A stretch of DNA of 9,260 nt from NCBI GenBank assembly GCA_934636425.1, contig CAKUAV010000124.1:1-9260 (forward strand), in the 5' to 3' direction. The stretch's first letter is position 1; each line of letters starts with the position of its first letter. Position numbers and translations under genes: made by a program. This DNA comes from an uncultured Clostridia bacterium. Its GTDB lineage: Bacteria > Bacillota > Clostridia > Christensenellales > Aristaeellaceae. Positions 5,590-9,260 of this stretch are shown here, one piece after another. Under the pieces are notes generated by a model. The model worked only from the letters and a program-made list of their open reading frames with translations, was not told the DNA's origin and searched no databases.

Positions 5590-6907
5590 AGAGACGCATC
5601 AGGCACAGCAGCGACTTGGGCACATCCTCAATGAGCAGCATAATGAGGAACACTGTTGTCAGATTGAGATTCAGCACGCGCGCGCCCAGCCAGACGGCCG
5701 GAATGGCCAGCAGCCACAGCCCGATGACGTCGTAGAGCAGGCCGATCTTCGTGTCGCCGCCGGCGCGGAATACGCCCACGATTGTGATATAGGGGATGTT
5801 GCGCAGCGGCAGCTCGCACAGATAGTAGATCAGCAGCGTCGAGGCCGTGGCCAGCGTCACCGCGTCAGAATTGGGGAAGGGCAGCAGCAGCACGGGGCGC
5901 AGCAGCATGAACACCAGACTGACCGCGACGGTGAACAGCGGAAAGACGAGCGTGAAGCGCCGGGCGTCCTGATAGGCCTCGCGCAGGTCGCCCGCGCCCA
6001 CTTTCTTGCCCACGATGACGCTGCTGGCGTGGCACAGACCGATGAAGAAGGCGAATATGATGTCCTGTATGGAGGTAAAGATGGTATAGGCCGCGTAAAA
6101 ATCGGTGCTGGTGTTGGCATAGATGGCCTTGTAGGTCACCGTGCCCAGCGCCCAGAGCGATTCGTTGGCCAGCGCGGGCAGAGAGAGCAGGTAGTACTTT
6201 TTTGCAAAGTCCTTTGTCCAGCCGACAAACGCGCGAATGGGCGCGCGCAGTATGTTCCTGCGCTTGATTGAGATGAGCAGCAGCAAAAGCGGCGAAATCC
6301 ATGAGGAGATCGACGTGGCGATGGCCGCGCCCTTCACGCCCATTTGGAGGCCGTGTATGAACAGCGCGTTGAGCACGGCGTTCATGACGACCGATATCAT
6401 GCTGACGTAAAGCGGCAGCTTGACCTGCTCGGTGGAGCGCAGCAGCGTGCCGAAGAGGTTGTTGAGGCAGATGGCCACATAGCTGAAGCAGGCGCAGCGC
6501 AGATAGACCTCGCCCAGCGCGGCGACGTCGGGATCGCTCGTGAAAGCGCTCAGCACAAGCTCCGGCGCAAAGAGCGCCACCAGCGTGAAGAGCACCGACA
6601 CGCTCAGCGCGCTCACGGCCGCCAGACCGAAGCTCTTGCGTATGCGGTCGATGTCGCGCACGCCCCAGTACTGGGCGATGAACACGCCCGCGCCCGAGTT
6701 GAAGCCGAACATGACCAGATTGAGCAGCCACGCCCACTGGCCGGCCATGCCGACGGCCGCCAGCGCGGTGTCGCCCAGCACGCCGATCATTATGGTGTCC
6801 ACCAGCGTGAACGAGCAGACGAGAATGTTCTGAATCGAAATGGGGACGGCCAGTCTCAGAGAATAGCTCCAGAAGGATCGGTCTCCCAGGTGTTTTGAAA
6901 GCTGCAT
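5516..6907 (-). CDS. MATE-family efflux transporter, NorM-like branch
   Basis: 463 residues, typical family length, with about 12 membrane helices in two halves. The N-terminal signature is complete: LRLAVPISIQNILVCSFTLVDTIMIG, LGDTALAAVGMAGQWAW, GAGVFIAQYWGVRDIDRIRK. The C-terminal half carries LPALANESLWALGTVTY and ASSVIVGKKVGAGD. It is expected to be a cation-coupled exporter of drugs or metabolites in the cytoplasmic membrane. The start ATG is 11 bases from AAGGAG, which lies in the 3' end of the preceding gene; only 3 bp separate the two genes, so translational coupling is likely. The last 24 codons lie opposite the tail of the Cys-rich gene, and no terminator is visible between the convergent genes. 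Substrate unknown. Confidence 0.92.
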   Translation of the reverse strand: MQLSKHLGDRSFWSYSLRLAVPISIQNILVCSFTLVDTIMIGVLGDTALAAVGMAGQWAWLLNLVMFGFNSGAGVFIAQYWGVRDIDRIRKSFGLAAVSALSVSVLFTLVALFAPELVLSAFTSDPDVAALGEVYLRCACFSYVAICLNNLFGTLLRSTEQVKLPLYVSMISVVMNAVLNALFIHGLQMGVKGAAIATSISSWISPLLLLLISIKRRNILRAPIRAFVGWTKDFAKKYYLLSLPALANESLWALGTVTYKAIYANTSTDFYAAYTIFTSIQDIIFAFFIGLCHASSVIVGKKVGAGDLREAYQDARRFTLVFPLFTVAVSLVFMLLRPVLLLPFPNSDAVTLATASTLLIYYLCELPLRNIPYITIVGVFRAGGDTKIGLLYDVIGLWLLAIPAVWLGARVLNLNLTTVFLIMLLIEDVPKSLLCLMRLFSRKWIRPVTDQGESALEDTAAGI

Positions 6908-6910
6908 TGG

Positions 6911-7609
6911 TTAATTGTCTCCTTGCGTATTTTCGGGCGCGTCGGTGGCGTCGGGCGCGGCGCTGTCCTCGATTGGCGCGTCCTCGGCGAAGCTGACAAG
7001 GCCGGAGACCTCAGCGCCGCTGTAATCGGTGGCGTGGATCGTGGCGGTCAGGCCGTCCTCGCTCCATTCGACCAGATCGATGCCGCGGTTGCTCTCAAAG
7101 CGCGCGCCTCTGTCGGCGCGGTAGAAGAATTTGTTCGCCATCGGATAGGCCGTGTAGATGTAATTGTAGCTGATGGAATTCTCGCTCTGCTGAACGGTGT
7201 CCATATTGACCTGCCGCGTGACGATCAGGCGGCTGCCGTTCGGGGCGGTGTAATAGGCGGCGGGGGTCTCGCCGTAGGTCTCGTAGGTCATGCACAGCGA
7301 GAAGGCGACGACCACCACGGCCAGCGTCACCGTAATCATCGACCACAGCGCGATCAGGCGCGGCGTGCGGCTGCGGATGCGCCGATAGAGCGCCAGCGTG
7401 AGCGAGGCCAGCAGCAGCACCGGTATGGCGGCCGCGGCGGCGATGTAGACCCAGAAGTGTATGAAGAGCAGACTGCCGCCCGGGACGGCGATGAAGGCGG
7501 CCAGGAACGCGGCCACGCAGAGCGCGCCTATGAGCAGCAGGCGCTGGGGCAGCGGGCCGAACGCGGGAGCGCTGTCCTCGATGGGGTTGACGTAAGAAAG
7601 ACGCCGCAT
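6911..7609 (-). CDS. Membrane protein of unknown function with three helices and an extracytoplasmic C-terminal domain
   Basis: 232 residues from the ATG at 7609. I prefer this to a TTG at 7618 because the ribosome binding site AGGAGG (complement of 7620-7625) is 11 bases from the ATG but only about 2 from the TTG. Hydrophobic helices span about residues 24-42, 49-74 and 86-107; basic residues between helices 2 and 3 (RRIRSRTPR) suggest that loop is cytoplasmic. Residues 108-200 would then be outside the membrane and look like a small beta-rich domain (SRLIVTRQVNMD, YNYIYTAYPMANKFFYRADRG, IDLVEWSEDGLTATIHATD). The C-terminus is acidic and Ala/Pro-rich. The motif PIEDSA occurs near both ends. 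The gene is first in an operon with the NorM-like MATE exporter. I do not recognise the family; an accessory role for the transporter is possible but rests only on linkage. Confidence 0.75.
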   Translation of the reverse strand: MRRLSYVNPIEDSAPAFGPLPQRLLLIGALCVAAFLAAFIAVPGGSLLFIHFWVYIAAAAAIPVLLLASLTLALYRRIRSRTPRLIALWSMITVTLAVVVVAFSLCMTYETYGETPAAYYTAPNGSRLIVTRQVNMDTVQQSENSISYNYIYTAYPMANKFFYRADRGARFESNRGIDLVEWSEDGLTATIHATDYSGAEVSGLVSFAEDAPIEDSAAPDATDAPENTQGDN

Positions 7610-7646
7610 AGTGTGCAATTCCTCCTGACGGACAAGTATTTCCTAT

Positions 7647-7675
7647 ATTATATCACAGCTTGAGCGGACTATTAA
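7647..7675 (-). promoter_or_regulatory. Extended -10 promoter of the membrane protein-MATE operon
   Basis: On the minus strand a perfect extended -10, TGATATAAT, occupies 7655-7647, with TTAATA as a weak -35 (7675-7670) after 17 bp. Transcription should start near 7640, leaving a leader of about 30 bases before the ATG at 7609. Confidence 0.7.
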
Positions 7676-7900
7676 GACGATGAAGGCGGTAAACGCACAT
7701 TTTACGCGCCGGACATAATGCGTCTGTCAGCCATGAACCGGGTCAGAGCGGAAAAATCCTCGATCGGCCATTCCGGCGGCTTTCCCCATTGGAGCGGGCG
7801 CAAACCCTGAAAAGACGCAGGCTTCACGGGAAAGCCACAGTAAACTTTCGACATTGCCTCTTTAGGGCGCGCTCTGGCGGCGTTCTTTACACAATGCAGG
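7676..7900. other. Divergent intergenic region with a long-range inverted repeat
   Basis: No supported gene lies here. GGCTTTCCC (7778-7786) and GGGAAAGCC (7828-7836) form a perfect 9-bp inverted repeat with a 41-base spacer. A second, competing pairing is GGCTT (7820-7824) with AAGCC (7832-7836). The stretch lies upstream of both divergent promoters as I place them, so it would be untranscribed unless another promoter exists. Small frames on either strand (for example 25 codons from ATG 7733) have no ribosome binding site. Confidence 0.45.
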
Positions 7901-7929
7901 CAGACATGGGAACAAAGCCATGATACAAT
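7901..7929 (+). promoter_or_regulatory. Extended -10 promoter of the LCP gene
   Basis: TGATACAAT (7921-7929) is an extended -10 element, with CAGACA (7901-7906) as a partial -35 match after 17 bp. The predicted start near 7936 gives a short AT-rich leader before the ribosome binding site AGGAGG (7968-7973). A TTTACA at 7886-7891 lacks a well-spaced -10. Confidence 0.6.
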
Positions 7930-7980
7930 CAGTCATAGCATTGATAATAATATTGCAATTCGGCATGAGGAGGATAACGA

Positions 7981-8988
7981 ATGAGTGGGAAGGGCGACAA
8001 GAAGAGAAAGAGGCACGGCTGTCTTGCAGTGCTGCTGGGCGTGATCGTGGCGATCGCGCTGGTTGCGGCGGGCGGTTACATCGCGGCGCGCAAGATGCCT
8101 GTGTCGATCGCGCCGGCCGACAATGCGGACGAGGTGGACGTCAACGAGGATCTGTCCGGCGAATGGGTCAACATACTGCTGCTGGGCGCGGACTCCGATC
8201 AGTACGGCCGCACCGACACGATGATCATCGCTTCGATTCACAGCGGCACGGGCGAGGTCAAGCTGACGTCGCTCATGCGCGATATGTATGTGCCCATCGA
8301 GGGCCACGGCAAGAACAAGCTCAATTCGGCGTCGCACTTCGGCGCGATGGATACAAACGGCGATATTCAGGGCGGCATCACGCTGACGCTCAAGACGATC
8401 AACCAGAACTTCGACATGAACCTGAGCAAGTACGCCATGGTCGATTTCAGCGCGTTCGCCTATATCGTCGATAAGATCGGCGGCATCGACGTGCCCGTGA
8501 CCGATGCGGAAATGCGCAGCATGAATCAGCTCATGCAGGATATGCGCGTGCTCTATCCCGACATCGACCTGCCCAAGAACGATCTGAAGGAATCCGGAGA
8601 TAATGTGCATCTGGACGGCATGCAGGCGCTCGCCTTCGTGCGCATCCGCAAGCTGGACTCCGATCATAACCGCACCGACCGCCAGCGCATGGCGCTCAAG
8701 GCGGTGCTGGACAAGGCGATTGCCGTGCATGATCCCAATAAGCTGTTCGACATCTACAAGCTGGTCATGGATCGCATTACGACCAACCTGACCACCGACG
8801 AGATCTGGAAGCTGGGCGTGAAGGTGGTCACGAACGGCGCGGGCTTCAGCGAAATGCGCATACCGGCCGACGGCACATATACCGGCGAGCGCATCGGCGG
8901 CATGGACTGCATTGTGCCCGATCTGGAGAAAAACAAAGCGCTGCTGCATGAATTCATCTACGGCAAGGATGCGGCGCAGGCCGACTGA
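7981..8988 (+). CDS. LytR-CpsA-Psr (LCP) family protein
   Basis: 335 residues: a basic cytoplasmic tail (KGDKKRKRH), one membrane helix (about 13-35), and an extracytoplasmic LCP domain (about 62-245). Family hallmarks are visible: VNILLLGADSD (63-73), GRTDTMII (76-83), TSLMRDMYVPI with the conserved Arg100-Asp101, KLNSASHFG, YIVDKIGGIDVPV, HLDGMQALAFVRIRK and NRTDRQRM (230-237), whose arginines and aspartates bind the pyrophosphate of the lipid-linked substrate and Mg2+ in known LCP enzymes. These enzymes transfer teichoic acids or other anionic polymers from undecaprenyl pyrophosphate to peptidoglycan. The ATG follows AGGAGG by 7 bases. The gene is monocistronic with its own promoter and a strong terminator. 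No polymer biosynthesis genes are adjacent, so the substrate is not indicated, and a purely regulatory LytR role is not excluded. Confidence 0.93.
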   Translation: MSGKGDKKRKRHGCLAVLLGVIVAIALVAAGGYIAARKMPVSIAPADNADEVDVNEDLSGEWVNILLLGADSDQYGRTDTMIIASIHSGTGEVKLTSLMRDMYVPIEGHGKNKLNSASHFGAMDTNGDIQGGITLTLKTINQNFDMNLSKYAMVDFSAFAYIVDKIGGIDVPVTDAEMRSMNQLMQDMRVLYPDIDLPKNDLKESGDNVHLDGMQALAFVRIRKLDSDHNRTDRQRMALKAVLDKAIAVHDPNKLFDIYKLVMDRITTNLTTDEIWKLGVKVVTNGAGFSEMRIPADGTYTGERIGGMDCIVPDLEKNKALLHEFIYGKDAAQAD

Positions 8989-9001
8989 CATGCCATAAAA
9001 G

Positions 9002-9045
9002 GCGGCGAACCAGACTCGTTTCGGGTCTGATTCGCCGCTCTTTTC
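9002..9045. terminator. Bidirectional intrinsic terminator between convergent genes
   Basis: GCGGCGAA (9002-9009) pairs with TTCGCCGC (9031-9038). After one C/A mismatch the stem continues as CAGAC/GTCTG and further toward a small loop, about 16 pairs in all. CTCTTTTCG follows on the plus strand and AAAA precedes it, which reads as a T run on the minus strand. It serves the LCP gene and the opposing gene that ends at 9047. Confidence 0.85.
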
Positions 9046-9046
9046 G

Positions 9047-9260
9047 TCACTGCATGGTGGTGACGTTGCGCACGATTGTGTCGATCTCGGGCTCCAGCTC
9101 GCTTTCGGGCGTGCCCTTGGCCATGCGGTCGGCAATGTCGTTGATCTTGTCGACGTCTTCCTTCTCGCTGGTCACGGCCACGGTCTTGATCGCGGGATCG
9201 GCCTGCTGAACCTCGCTGGCGACCAGATCGCGTATGCGGCTGGTCATTTCGCCCTGATAC
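9047..9260 (-). CDS. YhcN/YlaJ-type sporulation lipoprotein, C-terminal part (5' end outside window)
   Basis: The frame stays open to the right edge, so the internal Met at 9247 need not be the start; 70 residues are visible. They fit the end of the YhcN/YlaJ family: a helix like MTSRIRDLVASEVQQADPAI, the strand TVAVTSEKEDVDKINDIADR where the family has VYVSANPDFVERM, the turn GTPESEL where it has GKPIEGF, and a short C-terminal helix IDTIVRN. These proteins are lipid-anchored in the forespore membrane or germination apparatus of endospore formers, with unsettled function. The N-terminal lipobox lies beyond the window and cannot be checked. The assignment rests on pattern memory over a short stretch. 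It implies a spore-forming host. Confidence 0.7.
   Translation of the reverse strand, partial: YQGEMTSRIRDLVASEVQQADPAIKTVAVTSEKEDVDKINDIADRMAKGTPESELEPEIDTIVRNVTTMQ

Noticed and set aside
7790..7845. Resemblance to a c-di-GMP-I riboswitch (GCAAACC ... GACGCA ... AGCC)
   Set aside because: The hairpin that should separate the GCAAACC and GACGCA blocks is missing, as is the second helix with its tetraloop receptor. The short matches look fortuitous.
7933..9135. Long minus-strand open frame (400 codons) opposite the LCP gene
   Set aside because: It is antisense to a well-recognised gene, has low-complexity His/Asp/Arg composition, no ribosome binding site, and runs through the terminator.

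Overview
The window reads as a chromosomal fragment of a fairly GC-rich, spore-forming member of the Clostridia (Bacillota). The grounds are strong GGAGG-type ribosome binding sites, SigA-like promoters (TTGACA/TATAAT types), a YhcN/YlaJ-type sporulation lipoprotein at the right edge, a LytR-CpsA-Psr cell-wall protein, MepA-like and NorM-like MATE exporters, and a surface protein with MBG/YDG-type repeats. The exact lineage cannot be read from the sequence; a gut Christensenellales- or Oscillospirales-like organism is a guess. No tRNA, rRNA, CRISPR array, transposase or phage gene is visible.

Layout, left to right. Positions 2-1522 (+) hold the 3' part of a large surface protein: MBG/YDG-type repeats followed by a domain that aligns along its length with calcineurin-like metallophosphatases but has lost most metal-binding residues. 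It ends at an intrinsic terminator hairpin. A 31-bp copy of that hairpin recurs 220 bp downstream, and between the two copies lies a short segment that folds like a structured RNA. Positions 1827-3776 (+) are a regulator-pump unit: promoter, palindromic operator, cysteine-rich MarR-type regulator, MepA-like MATE exporter, terminator. After a 300-bp gap, 4005-5018 (+) holds a promoter overlapped by a dyad, a stand-alone E2/CAT-like acyltransferase-fold protein without the catalytic His, and a terminator. Positions 5080-5589 (+) encode a small, very Cys/Pro-rich protein that looks like a Cu/Zn superoxide dismutase fold without its histidine ligands. It overlaps tail-to-tail by 74 bp with a minus-strand two-gene operon (7652 down to 5516): a three-helix membrane protein of unknown function, then a NorM-like MATE exporter. 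A divergent intergenic region (7653-7980) leads to a monocistronic LCP gene (7981-8988, +). A bidirectional terminator separates it from the convergent, edge-truncated YhcN/YlaJ-like gene (minus strand).

The genes are mostly envelope-related: surface display, drug or metabolite export, wall-polymer attachment and a spore lipoprotein. They form several independent transcription units rather than one pathway. The most unusual theme is three separate proteins that keep an enzyme fold but lack catalytic or metal-binding residues. The candidate structured RNA between duplicated terminators is the other item most worth following. Family assignments rest on remembered family patterns and motifs; no database search was run.
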